From positions 3,035,501 to 3,099,500 of the forward strand of contig NZ_CP060393.1 in NCBI RefSeq assembly GCF_014274685.1: a DNA stretch of 64,000 nt, read 5' to 3'. The notes under the pieces were generated by a model that saw nothing but the letters and a program-made list of their open reading frames with translations, did not search any database and was not told the origin of the DNA. Position numbers and translations under genes: made by a program. This DNA comes from Edaphobacter sp. 4G125. GTDB lineage: Bacteria > Acidobacteriota > Terriglobia > Terriglobales > Acidobacteriaceae. How positions within the stretch are numbered: the stretch's first letter is position 1; each line of letters begins with the position of its first letter. Positions 54,801 through 63,560 of this stretch are shown in pieces.

Positions 54801-55225
54801 GCTTCCGTGCTCGTGATCACACCACCAATCTCAGCGCTCGTGGTCTGGATCGCAACCACCCCAGCCTGCACCTCAACCGACTCACTCGCCTGGCCGATTG
54901 CAAGTTGCACAGGAACATCGGGCTTGCCACCGATGTCGACGTTCACGCCAGCCAGCACCGACTTCTTAAAACCGCTTGCGGTGGTCGTAACGGTGTAAAC
55001 CCCTACAGGAATGTTGAGGACCGTGAAATTGCCATCGGCATTGGACTTTACGTTCCGAGTAACGCCGGTGGCCTCGTTCGTTACCACGATGTCCGCCTGC
55101 GGCACAGATGCCCCAGTAGGATCCGTAACCGTACCTGTAATTTGCTGACGATCGACAGCCTGGGCGAAACAAAAGCCCGCCGGGATCAACAACACAGCAA
55201 CAAAAGTAAGAAGCAAACGCCTCAT
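51866..55225 (-). CDS. TonB-dependent receptor with N-terminal Cna-like domain (Oar-like)
   Basis: 1,119 residues from ATG 55225 with GAGGGAGGG upstream. Signal peptide (LLLTFVAVLLIPAGFCFAQ), a carboxypeptidase-regulatory-like domain (ITGTVTDPTGASVPQADIVV...GFKKS, about 30-110), a plug (LNGRNYIQLLTLQPGVSQ, IDGVDNKDNGGGGN), and a long beta-barrel ending FVLRVHF, the C-terminal aromatic needed for outer-membrane insertion. Such receptors are expanded in acidobacteria and take up oligosaccharides or other large substrates. Monocistronic. Confidence 0.95.
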   Translation of the reverse strand: MRRLLLTFVAVLLIPAGFCFAQAVDRQQITGTVTDPTGASVPQADIVVTNEATGVTRNVKSNADGNFTVLNIPVGVYTVTTTASGFKKSVLAGVNVDIGGKPDVPVQLAIGQASESVEVQAGVVAIQTTSAEIGGVITSTEATQIQLNGRNYIQLLTLQPGVSQTIAGGFALFGTYGVSGSSQSVNGIRTDSANYFIDGVDNKDNGGGGNNFVNISPDSLQQFRNVASSYDASYGGTSGATVSVAIKSGGRDFHGSAYEYIRNDAIQAYPFKALSVYPTITAANPFVKPPLRYNDFGYTIGGPVWIPGVFNRNRDKLFFFAAQEYKRLRTSTTTGVTVPKPVDIAAAIAAGGSTATGRALASSVLQDPSGSYRYLQLGNNNQSEYLVKIDYNLNEKNTISGHFVHDNVQNIGNPTNYVIYDRRIPGLTSALSWTHTFNSKTVNTTTGSYSGNIINEGGNIRANPQFGNRSIKRADYGLTYATLYNASDFIPQISITGYGNPGVTPRQFDNYQRIYALKDDFSRVLGNHTLKVGAYFWRARKNQTAPPQLNGAFTFADTTDPVTKKVITSALNNLVQGNFASYTEGSNIPQIQARFLQFETYVQDDWTVSRRLTLNLGLRWQYMPPISSWPNNTAFFDPTRFDQSKAATIGSNGSITSNPSPYNGLVLPGTGFSDKAKQVVAPAVYNNPQVQALFHNLPPGIVNTVYNTFAPRVGFAYDLTGRQETVLHAGYGMSYERVEGNYIYGAASQLPFTAVASLASAGNADSLGSIGTAATPTNIGNSAAMNLAPPRIHNYSLGIQQKLFNNTSLEVNYVGSRSTNLTYRKNLNQAPAGTEQANPTIAQRNALRPYKGYGEIYQYTNGATANYNSLQARLQTRFSNGGIATVSYTWSQTLTNGSTFDYQPQDSTNLHADYGPANYSQPSIFVASYVYPIPFWQKEHDWYKQALGGWQLSGITRISSGLPINVVQPSGLSVAGNLVTTANVAQRPNLVGNPYSHTGEGKQYLNPAAFRAPAPGTYGNLGYDAIKGPLYNNWDVALQKNIAIHEQVGLEFRAEMFNAPNHLSPFVIGGSTSPALGAQQADGTYKPNYNADGTFNNAFGQVTSTTDPRTMEFVLRVHF

Positions 55226-55501
55226 ACGACCCTCCCTCGAATATGGAACAACCTGACAACACAGCCTTGAGCAACTTCTCTTCAACTACGGCAATTTCGC
55301 TCCAGCTGTTTTGAATCTCTTTTTTGGATTATTTATTACGCGGCCCAAAATATATATGAACCTCCCGAGTAGCTGTCAACAGAAATTAATATCCGTATGG
55401 AGGAAATTCGCAGTCCGGGGATTCTTCTTCCCCTCGAAATTGTGGCAGCAGAATGAGAAAGCCGCCTCTCCGACGATGGCGAGGCCGCTACACTGGAACA
55501 G
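55226..55501. other. Intergenic region, divergent promoters
   Basis: 276 bp between the TonB receptor and tadA. The left part is AT-rich (TTTTTTGGATTATTTATTACG, AAAATATATATGA near 55350), likely the receptor promoter. Nothing else recognised. Confidence 0.35.
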
Positions 55502-56083
55502 ATGCAGCCTCCTAGCCAATCCGATCTCGACGAACGTTTCATGCGACTCGCAATTGCTGAAGCTCAGGCCGCAGAAGCTGCAGGCGAGGTCCCCGTGGGA
55601 GCCATCGTGCTCGCCCCCGACGGCGAAACCCTCCTCGGCTGCGGTCAGAACCGCGTCCTACGCGACAGCGACCCCACCGCGCACGCCGAAATTGTTGCTA
55701 TGCGCCAGGCCGGCAAAACGCTCGCGAACTATCGGCTTCTCTCTCCCGAAGGCGCGGGCTGCACGCTCTACGTCACGCTCGAACCTTGCGCCATGTGCGC
55801 CAGCGCTATCCTCCACGCACGCATCACTCGCCTCGTTTATGCCGCCGACGACCCCAAGGCCGGGGCCTGCGGCAGCGTCCTCTCTGTCATGAACCATCCC
55901 CAGCTCAATCACCGCGCCGAGGTCTGCACCGGTGTCCTCGCCGACGAGTGCAGCCAGATGCTGAGCAATTTTTTCGTGGCCAGACGCAAAAAAAGACCCA
56001 CCGATCCGCATCTGATGGATCTAGAGGAAACTCTTCTCGGAGAGGGCGATTCCAACTCAAAGAAGGTAACCCCCAAGGGGTAA
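55502..56083 (+). CDS. tadA: tRNA(adenine34) deaminase
   Basis: 193 residues. Cytidine/adenosine deaminase fold with HAE (in DPTAHAEIVAMRQA) and PCAMC (VTLEPCAMCASAILHARI) zinc sites. Converts A34 to inosine in tRNA-Arg. The C-terminus after FFVARRKKR is about 25 residues longer than usual and low in family similarity. Confidence 0.93.
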   Translation: MQPPSQSDLDERFMRLAIAEAQAAEAAGEVPVGAIVLAPDGETLLGCGQNRVLRDSDPTAHAEIVAMRQAGKTLANYRLLSPEGAGCTLYVTLEPCAMCASAILHARITRLVYAADDPKAGACGSVLSVMNHPQLNHRAEVCTGVLADECSQMLSNFFVARRKKRPTDPHLMDLEETLLGEGDSNSKKVTPKG

Positions 56084-56212
56084 AACCGATGAGCCACCTT
56101 TGGTCCCCGTTGTGAAACAGGACATCTGTTCGAAAAGCAGCCTGGAGTCGAAAACTTCGATACACTGGACGCGAAAACGGGCCGTAAACCTCTCCACCCG
56201 AAGGGATAGAAC

Positions 56213-58408
56213 ATGACAGCGCGTTATCGAACTCTCTTGATCATCCTGGGCAGTCTCATCGCCCTCATTATTGTTATCGGACTGGCAATACCGATGTTTC
56301 TTAATGCCGATAACTTCCGCGCCCGTATTGAAAGCGAGCTCTCCACCTCGTTGGGCCGCAAGGTCACTCTTGGCAAGCTCGACCTTTCCGTATGGTCAGG
56401 AAGCCTCGTCGCACAAAATGCTACGGTCTCCGACGATCCCTCCTTCAGCAACGAGCCCTTCCTTCAGGCCTCTTCCGTCAAGATCAACATCGAGCTGATT
56501 CCTCTCGTCCTCACTCGTCAGGTCCACATCACCGGCTTCTCCATCGACACGCCGAAAATCAATCTCATCCGCCACGCCAACGGCACATGGAACTACTCCA
56601 CCATCGGCTCGGCCCAGTCTTCTAAAAAGTCTTCCAGCGATGGAGCCAGTTCGATGACCGGCCTCACCGTGGGTCGTGTCTCCGTCAAAAACGGACAGCT
56701 CAGTGTCTCCACAGAGTCTGCTCCCGGAACACCTGCAACTCCGAAGCGCACCTATGACCAGGTCAACATCGAAGCCAAAAACTTCGCCTTCGACAAGCAG
56801 TTTCCCTTCACGGTCTCTGCGCACCTTCCCGGCGACGGTGCGGTTACTCTCAACGGCAACGCCGGACCTATCAATCCCACCGACGCTTCCCTCACCCCCT
56901 TCGGTGCGAAGCTCTCCGTCAAACATCTCGATCCAGTCGCCGCAGGCTTTCTTGAGAAGTCCTCTGGCATCAGCGGAACGATCAATGCGATCGATGTCGA
57001 AGCCACGTGGAATGGGAAGGATCTTCACGTCGCCAATCTGACAGTCGACACTCCCAATCTCAACGTTGTCCGCACAGGGACTCCAACAACCACCGCCGCT
57101 CCTCCGAAGGCGCCCGACAGCAACGATATGTTGAGCACTCTCTCCGCGGATCATCTCCAGATTAAGAACGGGACTCTCTCCCTTTCCACCGCGGGTCAAT
57201 CAAAGCCTGCCGTCTATCAGCAACTCAATGCCGAGGTCACCAATCTTTCCCCAACGGCCTCCTCCCCCTTCAAGCTCACCGCGCAGGTTCCTGGCGGAGG
57301 CTCGCTGAACGCCGACGGCAACCTTGGCCCCATCAATTACAACGATGCTGCGGCCTCCCCGCTCAATGCTCATGCGACTCTCAACCATATCGACCTTGCC
57401 TCCAGCGGTGTCGTCGCACCCGAGACCGGAATCCACGGTATCGCCAATGTCGATCTCAGGGCCATCTCCGATGGAAAAAATCTGAACGCCAATGTCTCTG
57501 CCAATGCACAGAATCTTCAGCTCGCTCGCAATGGCTCCCCTTCGGCCAAACCGGTCAATCTGGTGATGACAGTGAACCAGAACATGCAGTCGCTCACCGG
57601 ACAAATCCAGAACGCCACCGTCTCCGTTGGGCAGGCTGCGATACAGATCGCAGGAACTTATCAGACCAGCGGGCCAACTACAGCCGTCAATCTCAAAGTC
57701 AGTGGCAATTCCCTCTCCATCGACGAGCTCCAGTCTTTCCTGCCCTCCGTTGGAGTACACCTTCCTACCGGCTCTCGTTTACAGGGCGGGACCCTCACAG
57801 CCAATCTTGATGTAACCGGCTCTACAGCCGACCCCATCATCAGCGGTCCCATCCGTCTCAACAACACGAATCTTGCCGGCTTTGATCTCGGCTCCAAGTT
57901 GCAGGCGGTCACTGCCCTTACCGGAGCCAAAACCGGCTCGGTGACTGCGATTCGCTCCCTCAGCACCAACATCCGCGTCGCCGGTGGAAACGTCCGCACC
58001 GACAATCTTGTGCTCGATGTTCCTGCCCTTGGCACGGCCACGGGTGCCGGAACCGTTGCAGCCTCAGGCGCACTGAACTATAACGTCATCCTCAAGCTCA
58101 CAGGTCTGGTCGGAGGCAAGACAGGAAGTGCAGCGGGAGTCGGAGGAATCACAGGGCAGCTCATGGGAATGATCCCGGGCGGGGGGGCAGGTGGCGCAGT
58201 GGGTAACATCGCCACCAGCGCACTTCGCAATGGCATCCCGGTCGCCATCGGAGGAACCACTTCCAATCCAACCTTCGCTCCGAACCTCGCGGGAGCAATG
58301 AGCAGCGGCGCCTCTGCCTTTACCGGAAAAGCCGCCGGCCAAAACAAGCAGACACCAGCCAATCCTATCGGGAACGTCCTCGGTGGTCTTCTCAATCGCA
58401 AGCGTTAA
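56213..58408 (+). CDS. AsmA-family protein
   Basis: 731 residues. N-terminal membrane anchor (TLLIILGSLIALIIVIGLAIPMFL) followed by the AsmA start RARIESELSTSLGRKVTLGKLDLSVWSG and long beta-repeat rich stretches, ending in a Gly/Pro-rich tail (MIPGGGAGGAVG). AsmA/TamB-like proteins sit in the periplasm and affect outer-membrane lipid and protein transport. The C-terminal AsmA_2 segment is SRLQGGTLTANLDVTGS. Confidence 0.88.
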   Translation: MTARYRTLLIILGSLIALIIVIGLAIPMFLNADNFRARIESELSTSLGRKVTLGKLDLSVWSGSLVAQNATVSDDPSFSNEPFLQASSVKINIELIPLVLTRQVHITGFSIDTPKINLIRHANGTWNYSTIGSAQSSKKSSSDGASSMTGLTVGRVSVKNGQLSVSTESAPGTPATPKRTYDQVNIEAKNFAFDKQFPFTVSAHLPGDGAVTLNGNAGPINPTDASLTPFGAKLSVKHLDPVAAGFLEKSSGISGTINAIDVEATWNGKDLHVANLTVDTPNLNVVRTGTPTTTAAPPKAPDSNDMLSTLSADHLQIKNGTLSLSTAGQSKPAVYQQLNAEVTNLSPTASSPFKLTAQVPGGGSLNADGNLGPINYNDAAASPLNAHATLNHIDLASSGVVAPETGIHGIANVDLRAISDGKNLNANVSANAQNLQLARNGSPSAKPVNLVMTVNQNMQSLTGQIQNATVSVGQAAIQIAGTYQTSGPTTAVNLKVSGNSLSIDELQSFLPSVGVHLPTGSRLQGGTLTANLDVTGSTADPIISGPIRLNNTNLAGFDLGSKLQAVTALTGAKTGSVTAIRSLSTNIRVAGGNVRTDNLVLDVPALGTATGAGTVAASGALNYNVILKLTGLVGGKTGSAAGVGGITGQLMGMIPGGGAGGAVGNIATSALRNGIPVAIGGTTSNPTFAPNLAGAMSSGASAFTGKAAGQNKQTPANPIGNVLGGLLNRKR

Positions 58409-58412
58409 ACGA

Positions 58413-58922
58413 TTACTTCCCCCGCATCGCCATCACAACTTTTGTCGTTGTGATGGCCTGCCCTACATGGCGCTGCGTATGATCTGCGCAATGCACTAAC
58501 AGACCACCAACAGTCGTAGGTAGCTTCTTTCTTCCAACCGCGCGAGGCTGATCGTAGCTCTTTTCTGAAAATGCGAGCACTCGTTTAAGCGCGACTTCGA
58601 TCCCCTGGGCAAACTCCATCAAGGTCGCCTCCCGGTCCACGAACTCTTCTTCACTCTTCAGCAACTTCAGTTGTCGTTCCGTCAACTGTTGGCCATCCGC
58701 ATAGGTCAGTAAACGATCAAGCGATCGAACCATGTGCCGCAACTGAAATCCAACCGAGGGAAGCTCCATCGGTCGCGCCTCCATCTCCTCGCCGTTCAGT
58801 CCTTCGCACCAGCGAGCGATGTCTTCTGCTGCCAGTTCCAGTGCATGCAGCACAGCGCGACGAACGGCATCCACCTCAATGTGCGTCCCACGCAGCCACG
58901 GTTCAATTTTCTGGCTTGCCAT
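58413..58922 (-). CDS. DinB-like putative metal-dependent protein
   Basis: 169 residues from ATG 58922 with GAGG upstream. DinB four-helix pattern: GFQLRHMVRSLDRLLTYADG and LLVHCADHTQRHVGQAITT, giving the three His ligands (H of RHM, H of HCADHTQRH). Function unknown; some homologues are thiol transferases. Ends 4 bp from the convergent AsmA gene. Confidence 0.82.
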   Translation of the reverse strand: MASQKIEPWLRGTHIEVDAVRRAVLHALELAAEDIARWCEGLNGEEMEARPMELPSVGFQLRHMVRSLDRLLTYADGQQLTERQLKLLKSEEEFVDREATLMEFAQGIEVALKRVLAFSEKSYDQPRAVGRKKLPTTVGGLLVHCADHTQRHVGQAITTTKVVMAMRGK

Positions 58923-59288
58923 TCGTCTGCCTCCAGTTGCCTCGCTCTTTAATGCGCATACCCGATAGATGCTTTTCTTATAGGTATCTTCACCCTCCGT
59001 CCGCAAAGCCCGCTATACCGCTTCAATCGCTGTGGATTTGGGAGGCGCTTCTTTCTGTCAAGCTAAAAAACATCATCTTCTTATATATCAGCAATTTATA
59101 TTTACAGATTGAATGTTGTACATCCGATAAAATAGAGAGTAGTGGCCTGATCGGCTTTTCTCTCTTCATCCAAAATAAATGACAGGGCTGGTCCAAATCT
59201 AAACCGCCTATTTCCAATACTTTGCACATAAAAGTACGGGGGAGGGGGTGCGGCTGCGACCCGCGAAAGGAGGAATAGAATAGACCGC
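58923..59288. other. Intergenic region upstream of P5C dehydrogenase
   Basis: 366 bp. Holds an AT-rich stretch (59087-59160), a GGGGGAGGGGG motif at about 59240, and GAAAGGAGGAATAG, whose AGGAGG lies about 15 nt from the ATG, a long spacing. No open frame of note. Confidence 0.45.
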
Positions 59289-60926
59289 ATGGCCACCGCA
59301 GATATCGCCGCTCCCCTCGCGCGTACCGCTGAAACACCCTTCGCCAACGAGCCGTTCATCGATTTCTTGAACGCTGCTAACAAACGCGCAATGGAGTCCG
59401 CGCTCGTCGACGTTGAAAGCCAGCTCGGTCGCGAGTACGACATCATCATTGGCGGCCGCCGATTGAAGACGGAAGGCAAGATCATCTCCGTCAACCCGGC
59501 AAAGCCGACGCAGGTCATCGGCATCCACCAGCGTGCGGAGGCCGCTCTCGCCGAATCTGCCGTGCAAGCCGCTCTCGACGCGTTCCCAGCCTGGAGCCGC
59601 AAGACCGCTGACGAGCGTGCGCAGTTGCTCTTCCGTGCCGCCGACCTCATTCGTGAGCGCAAGTTCGAGTTCTGTGCCTGGCTCACCTTCGAAGTAGGCA
59701 AAAACTGGGGCGAGGCCGACGCCGATGTTGGCGAGACCATCGACTTTCTCGAGTTCTATGGCCGCGAGGCTCTAAAGCTCGACGCCACAACCACGCCGAT
59801 TCAGTTTCCCGGCGAACGCAACCAGCTCCGGTACATTCCTCTCGGTGTCGGAACCGTCATTCCACCCTGGAACTTTCCCTTTGCCATCATGGCAGGAATG
59901 ACTGCTGCGGCCATCGTCTGCGGCAACACCGTTGTGCTGAAACCATCCGTCGATGCTCCAACGATCGCCGCCCGTTTCATGAGCCTTCTCGAAGAAGCAG
60001 GACTACCCGATGGTGTCGTCAATCTCTGTCAGGGTGAAGGCCCCGGCTTCGGATCAGCCCTGGTGGCTCACCCTCAGGTCCGTTTTATCGCCTTCACTGG
60101 ATCGAAGGCCGTCGGCCTCCAGATTCACGAGAGCGCCGCGAAGACACAGCCCGGCCAAATCTTCATCAAGCGCACCATCCTCGAAATGGGCGGCAAAGAC
60201 TCCATCATCGTCGAAGGCGACGCCGATCTCGATACCGCCATCGAAGGAGTCGTCGCCAGCGCCTTCGGCTTCAACGGTCAAAAGTGCTCAGCCTGCTCCC
60301 GGGCAATCGTCGATGCCAACATCTACGATGTCTTCTGCGACCGCCTGCAAGCGCGAGTTGCGAAGATTGCTACCGGTGATCCAGTGAAGAACGTCTATAC
60401 CGGCCCGGTGATCAGCGAGAAAGCCTACAAAAAAGTTCTCGACTACATCGAGATCGGGAAAAAAGAAGGCCGGCTGCTCAATGGAGGGGTAACCATCAAA
60501 ACCGAAGATGCTGGTTATTACATCGCGCCGACCGTCTTTGCCGATATCAGCCCCACGGCACGGATTGCACAGGAAGAGATCTTCGGCCCCGTACTCGCCA
60601 TCATCAAGTCTCAGAACTTCAATGAAGCGCTGTCCATCGCCAACAACACGGAATACGGACTGACCGGTTCGGTCTACTCCAGCTCACGAGAGAAGCTCGA
60701 TCGTGCAGCCCATGAGTTCCATGTCGGCAACCTGTACTTCAATCGCAAATCGACCGGAGCGATGGTTGGAGCTCATCCTTTCGGCGGCTTCAATATGAGT
60801 GGAACCGACTCAAAAGCCGGAGGCCCGGATTATCTTCTGCTGTTCACCCAGGCCAAGAGCATCGGCGAAAAAATCGGCTATGCAGGGCAGGAGGCAGAGA
60901 AGCAAGCCGAGCAAATGGGATTGTAA
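59289..60926 (+). CDS. 1-pyrroline-5-carboxylate dehydrogenase (L-glutamate gamma-semialdehyde dehydrogenase)
   Basis: 545 residues. Aldehyde dehydrogenase superfamily: PPWNFPFAIMAGMTAAAIVCGNTVVLKPS, FTGSKAVGLQIHE, ILEMGGKDSIIV, catalytic Cys in AFGFNGQKCSACSR. The two Cys around the nucleophile and the C-terminal GGFNMSGTDSKAGGPDYLLLF are typical of the RocA/PruA P5CDH branch. Oxidises glutamate semialdehyde in proline and arginine catabolism. Confidence 0.93.
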   Translation: MATADIAAPLARTAETPFANEPFIDFLNAANKRAMESALVDVESQLGREYDIIIGGRRLKTEGKIISVNPAKPTQVIGIHQRAEAALAESAVQAALDAFPAWSRKTADERAQLLFRAADLIRERKFEFCAWLTFEVGKNWGEADADVGETIDFLEFYGREALKLDATTTPIQFPGERNQLRYIPLGVGTVIPPWNFPFAIMAGMTAAAIVCGNTVVLKPSVDAPTIAARFMSLLEEAGLPDGVVNLCQGEGPGFGSALVAHPQVRFIAFTGSKAVGLQIHESAAKTQPGQIFIKRTILEMGGKDSIIVEGDADLDTAIEGVVASAFGFNGQKCSACSRAIVDANIYDVFCDRLQARVAKIATGDPVKNVYTGPVISEKAYKKVLDYIEIGKKEGRLLNGGVTIKTEDAGYYIAPTVFADISPTARIAQEEIFGPVLAIIKSQNFNEALSIANNTEYGLTGSVYSSSREKLDRAAHEFHVGNLYFNRKSTGAMVGAHPFGGFNMSGTDSKAGGPDYLLLFTQAKSIGEKIGYAGQEAEKQAEQMGL

Positions 60927-60949
60927 GAAAAAAGATTTCCTCCAAAAAA

Positions 60950-60977
60950 GCACCGGCAGTTGCCGGTGTTTTTTTAT
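60950..60977 (+). terminator. Rho-independent terminator of the P5CDH gene
   Basis: CACCGGCA-GT-TGCCGGTG (ACCGGC/GCCGGT stem with AGTT loop) followed by seven T. Preceded by an A-tract, so it may also serve the opposite strand. Confidence 0.92.
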
Positions 60978-60993
60978 GGAAAAGAAGTCTGCT

Positions 60994-61650
60994 TCAGGCG
61001 CTCCTCATCTCAATCAGGTTTCCTGCTCTGGCAGCTGCCTCGGCCAGCACGCGATGATGGATCGTAAATAGCGCCAACTCCAGGCGGTCCGAGACGCCGG
61101 TCTTGTCATAAATTCCGCGCAGGTAGTTTTTGATGACCTGCTCTTTGGTCCCCAACTGATCGGCGATCTCCTTGTTCTTGCAACCCTGCACGATCAGGGA
61201 GACGATCTGCATCTCTTTTGGCGTCAAACGATCTCTCACTCGTGCCCCTACACTATCCGTAGCGTGAATGGCCGTAACGTTTGCCCGCTGCATATAACGC
61301 TGACCACGGGCGACGCTACGAATCGCATCCACAAGATCGATTCCACTGACATTGCGGCAGACAATTCCATCGAGGAGAGCAACCAGGCTGTCCGATACCT
61401 GCTCGGTATTTTCCGCCACCAGGATGACCCGGCTGTCCATGGACTTCGCACGCTCCACGAGCGCCAACACATCCGGATGCAGGCTCGATGCGACCAGAAG
61501 GATGGTGCCACGAAGGCTTTCGAGCGCGCTCCAGAGCTTGGCCAGGTCCTCACATTGGGCGACGAGACGCATCTCCTCCTCCAACGCCAGAATCCGGGCT
61601 GCACCGGCCCGAAAGATGACCTGATTGTCGGCAAGGATGATACGGTTCAT
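60994..61650 (-). CDS. LuxR/NarL-type regulator with degenerate receiver
   Basis: 218 residues from ATG 61650, GGAG 8 nt upstream. The C-terminal GerE HTH is intact: DRLTPKEMQIVSLIVQGCKNKEIADQLGTKEQVIKNYLRGIYDKTGVSDRLELALF (about 143-197, quoted by segments). The N-terminal receiver fold begins IILADNQVIFRAG, but the strand that should carry the phosphoacceptor Asp reads TILLVASSLHPDV, with Ala/Ser in place of Asp, and the conserved Lys is Arg (IVCRNVSG). Probably not regulated by phosphorylation. Divergent from the REC-TrxR fusion gene. Confidence 0.85.
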   Translation of the reverse strand: MNRIILADNQVIFRAGAARILALEEEMRLVAQCEDLAKLWSALESLRGTILLVASSLHPDVLALVERAKSMDSRVILVAENTEQVSDSLVALLDGIVCRNVSGIDLVDAIRSVARGQRYMQRANVTAIHATDSVGARVRDRLTPKEMQIVSLIVQGCKNKEIADQLGTKEQVIKNYLRGIYDKTGVSDRLELALFTIHHRVLAEAAARAGNLIEMRSA

Positions 61651-61893
61651 ATGTCGCTCCTGAGACAAGGCTTTTCCGCCTTTGCTCCTTCTATCGGCAC
61701 CCTTGGCCGGGGGCAACTTCCGTGTCTTCAATCTGGACATATTGCTCTGCGGGTCCATTGCGGGCATTTCGGTCTTCCAATCCTTCCATTTCCAGCTTAA
61801 AAATCCCCTGTTTTTTGAGTCGGAAGGGATTTTCTTTCCATCAAAAATACCGGCGGTGTGCATCGGCACCGGTCCGCGAAGTATAACAAGGGT

Positions 61894-63540
61894 ATGCCGA
61901 AGCCTATCTTACTAGCCATCGACGACGATACCAGCGTTCTGGAAGCTGTTGTTCAGGACCTGCGGCGCCATTATGGCCAGGATTACCGGATCGTTCGCGC
62001 GGCCTCGGGCGGGGCGGCACTGGATATCTGTCGCCAGCTCAAGGAGAGGAACGACACCGTGGCGCTGTTTCTTTCCGATCAGCGTATGCCTGGAATGACG
62101 GGCGTAGATTTCCTGCAACAGGCGCTATGCATCTACCCGGACGCCAAAAGAGTTCTTCTGACGGCTTATGCCGATACGGAAGCAGCCATCCGAGCAATCA
62201 ACTCTGCCAAGATTCACTACTACCTGAATAAACCCTGGGATCCGCCAGAGGAGAAGCTCTACCCTGTTTTGGACGACCTGCTGGAAGCCTGGAAGCAAGG
62301 GTACAGACCGCCATTTGAGGGCATCCGCGTCGTGGGTATGCGGTGGTCAGCAAAAGACCATGCGGTGCGGGATTTTCTCTCCCGAAATCGCATCCCCTAT
62401 CTCTGGCTAAACCCGGAGCAAAACCCTGACGCGCTGAATCTCCTCAAAGAAAAGGGCGCCGACGACGCGAAACTTCCTGTTGTGCTGTTTGGAGATGGGA
62501 CAGCCCTGGTGCAGCCAACCTCAACGGAGTTGGCAACCAAGTTGGGAATGCCAACCCAGGCTCAGCAGAAGTTTTATGACCTGGTCATTATCGGGGCAGG
62601 GCCAGCAGGTCTGGCCGCGGGCGTCTATGGAGCCTCTGAGGGGCTGCGCACCCTCATTGTTGAACCCAACGCTCCAGGTGGACAGGCAGGCTCCAGCTCA
62701 AAGATCGAAAACTACCTGGGCTTCCCTTCCGGGCTCAGCGGAGAGGAATTAGCCAAGCGCGCCTATCTGCAGGCAACCCGATTGGGCGCTGAGTTTCTTC
62801 TGCAACGCGTTACCTGTATTCGCTCGGAGAACAACTACCACATCGTGGTGATGAACGATGGACAGGAGGTGACCTGCCATGTCTGCCTGATTGCTACGGG
62901 TGTCGACTACTGCATGCTCGATGTTCCTGGGGCGGAGCAGTATTCGGGAGCGGGCGTCTACTATGGTGCTGCTCTAACCGAGGCCATGGGTTGCGCGAAC
63001 GAGACTGTATATATCGTCGGTGGAGCCAACTCTGCCGGACAAGCTGCAATGCACTTCTCTCGCTATGCAGAGAAAGTACACATGCTCGTTCGAGGAGATT
63101 CCCTGACCAAGAGCATGTCTAAGTACCTGATTGATCAGATCGAGGCGACTCCAAACATTGTGGTAGAAACCAAGACTGAGATCGCTTCCATGTCAGGGAA
63201 CGGCCATTTGGAGCATCTGTCGCTGAAGTCGCCGCAGGGTGAAGAAAACCGCCCGACGAGTTCCCTGTTCATTTTCATCGGCGCCGCCCCCAAGACGAAC
63301 TGGCTACCGCAGGAGATCGCCTGCGACAACAAGGGCTTTATCCTGGCTGGACCCGATTTGAAGATGAAGGCTCCGGGGACATGGAAGCTTGATCGCGACC
63401 CCTATTTGCTGGAGACCAGCGTCCCGGGAGTCTTTGTTGCCGGCGATGTCCGCTACAACTCAATCAAACGATGCGCTTCCGCCGTTGGCGAAGGCTCGAT
63501 CGCAATTCAGTTTGTCCATCAATATCTCGCCACACTGTGA
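61894..63540 (+). CDS. Fused response regulator / thioredoxin reductase-like flavoprotein
   Basis: 548 residues from ATG 61894 after AAGGG. Residues 1-130: an intact receiver domain (AIDDDTS, phospho-Asp in LFLSDQRMPGMTG, Lys in YYLNKPWDP). About 140-225: a thioredoxin-like domain without CxxC. From about 230: TrxR-like FAD domain VIIGAGPAGLAAGVYGA, GGQAGSSSKIENYLGFPSG, NADPH site IVGGANSAGQAAMHFSR, and FVAGDVRY near the end. The TrxB redox CxxC (CATC) is replaced by YYGAA, so it cannot reduce thioredoxin in the usual way. A redox sensor or an enzyme with an unknown electron acceptor. Known in NCBI naming as 'fused response regulator/thioredoxin-disulfide reductase'. Confidence 0.92.
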   Translation: MPKPILLAIDDDTSVLEAVVQDLRRHYGQDYRIVRAASGGAALDICRQLKERNDTVALFLSDQRMPGMTGVDFLQQALCIYPDAKRVLLTAYADTEAAIRAINSAKIHYYLNKPWDPPEEKLYPVLDDLLEAWKQGYRPPFEGIRVVGMRWSAKDHAVRDFLSRNRIPYLWLNPEQNPDALNLLKEKGADDAKLPVVLFGDGTALVQPTSTELATKLGMPTQAQQKFYDLVIIGAGPAGLAAGVYGASEGLRTLIVEPNAPGGQAGSSSKIENYLGFPSGLSGEELAKRAYLQATRLGAEFLLQRVTCIRSENNYHIVVMNDGQEVTCHVCLIATGVDYCMLDVPGAEQYSGAGVYYGAALTEAMGCANETVYIVGGANSAGQAAMHFSRYAEKVHMLVRGDSLTKSMSKYLIDQIEATPNIVVETKTEIASMSGNGHLEHLSLKSPQGEENRPTSSLFIFIGAAPKTNWLPQEIACDNKGFILAGPDLKMKAPGTWKLDRDPYLLETSVPGVFVAGDVRYNSIKRCASAVGEGSIAIQFVHQYLATL

Positions 63541-63560
63541 AAGGTCGAATTCCTCTAACC

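Noticed and set aside
61651-61869. Upstream extension of the LuxR-type frame
   Set aside because: ATG 61650 has a good ribosome binding site and matches the receiver start; the extra part is charged and unlike the family.
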